NCBI GenBank assembly: GCA_021815655.1 | Contig: JAKAGJ010000103.1 | Location: 1 to 6,979, forward strand | Length of the DNA stretch: 6,979 nucleotides | Direction: 5' to 3' | Source: Deltaproteobacteria bacterium | GTDB taxonomy: Bacteria; Desulfobacterota; Desulfarculia; Desulfarculales; Desulfarculaceae | Shown: positions 6,793 to 6,979 of the stretch, one piece after another | How positions within the stretch are numbered: the stretch's first letter is position 1 | Layout: each line of letters starts with the position of its first letter | Notes under the pieces: model-generated | Database searches by the model: none | Seen by the model: the letters and a program-made list of their open reading frames with translations, nothing else | What the model was told of the DNA's origin: nothing | Made by a program: the position numbers and the translations under genes

Positions 6793-6979
6793 GGCCGGCC
6801 TCCGGCGCGTTCTTGATGAAATGGTCGCCCAGGTAGGCGCGGATAACCTCCGGGTCCTCGACCACCGCCTGGGGCGGTCCCTCGGCGATCTTGCGGCCAC
6901 TCTCCAGCACGATGACGCGGTGGGACAGGGCCATGACCATCTCCAGCACGTGCTCGGTCAAGAGCAGGGAGATGCCCTT
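6785..6979 (-). CDS. livG: Branched-chain amino acid ABC transporter ATP-binding protein LivG, C-terminal part
   Basis: Only the last 64 residues are in the window; the gene continues beyond position 6979. The visible part starts KGISLLLTEHVLEMVM, containing the switch histidine (TEH, tenth visible residue), then LSHRVIVLESGRKIAEGPP and a typical LivG ending PEVIRAYLGDHF. Walker A, signature and Walker B lie outside. The stop TGA (6787..6785) is inside the livF start region, giving the 8-base ATGCTTGA overlap common in liv operons. This TGA is taken as a true stop: homology ends there and livF begins in another frame. Confidence 0.93.
   Translation of the reverse strand, partial: KGISLLLTEHVLEMVMALSHRVIVLESGRKIAEGPPQAVVEDPEVIRAYLGDHFIKNAPEAGHA

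Overview
The window comes from a high-G+C anaerobic bacterium that very probably decodes UGA as selenocysteine (Sec). The large HdrA / HdrCB-like / MvhD set, the hydrogenase-type maturation peptidase and the branched-chain amino acid ABC transporter together suggest a sulfate-reducing or syntrophic Desulfobacterota (deltaproteobacterial) lineage. That taxon is an inference; no rRNA or other marker gene is present. All recognisable genes lie on the minus strand, so the window is read biologically from right to left.

Right end (6979 to 6085): the C-terminal end of livG, cut by the window edge, overlaps livF by 8 bases. These are the two ATPases of a branched-chain amino acid type ABC importer. 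Next comes about 380 bases without a credible gene (5706 to 6084). It holds two copies of a 23-base hairpin-forming repeat just after livF, further GC-rich hairpins, and then a good sigma70-type promoter (TTGACA, 17 bases, TATGAA) with a near-palindrome just downstream of it.

Centre and left (5618 to 23): a compact, apparently four-gene operon. It begins with a HycI/FrhD-type hydrogenase maturation peptidase. Next is an unusual protein with a helix-turn-helix domain fused to a two-cluster HdrC-like ferredoxin part and an HdrB/HdrD-like CCG part. It is followed by a roughly 1013-residue HdrA with two flavin modules, and then by MvhD. Gaps between the last three genes are 7 and 15 bases.

The main result is that each of these last three genes is interrupted by a single in-frame TGA at a position where the family normally has a conserved cysteine (LPE-U-GHA, NDCAM-U-IISPK, MG-U-HIGEC). 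Each TGA is followed at a suitable distance by a short hairpin with a G at the start of its loop, as expected of a bacterial SECIS element. I read them as three consecutive selenoproteins, not pseudogenes; a standard gene caller would report six fragments.

Functionally, MvhD links a hydrogenase (or other dehydrogenase) to HdrA, whose flavin is the bifurcation site in the methanogen complex. The HdrCB-like subunit would carry the disulfide or other acceptor side. The peptidase implies a [NiFe] hydrogenase of the same system outside the window. The helix-turn-helix on the Hdr subunit, and a first CCG domain that has lost its cysteines but kept the Sec position, are the most unusual parts.
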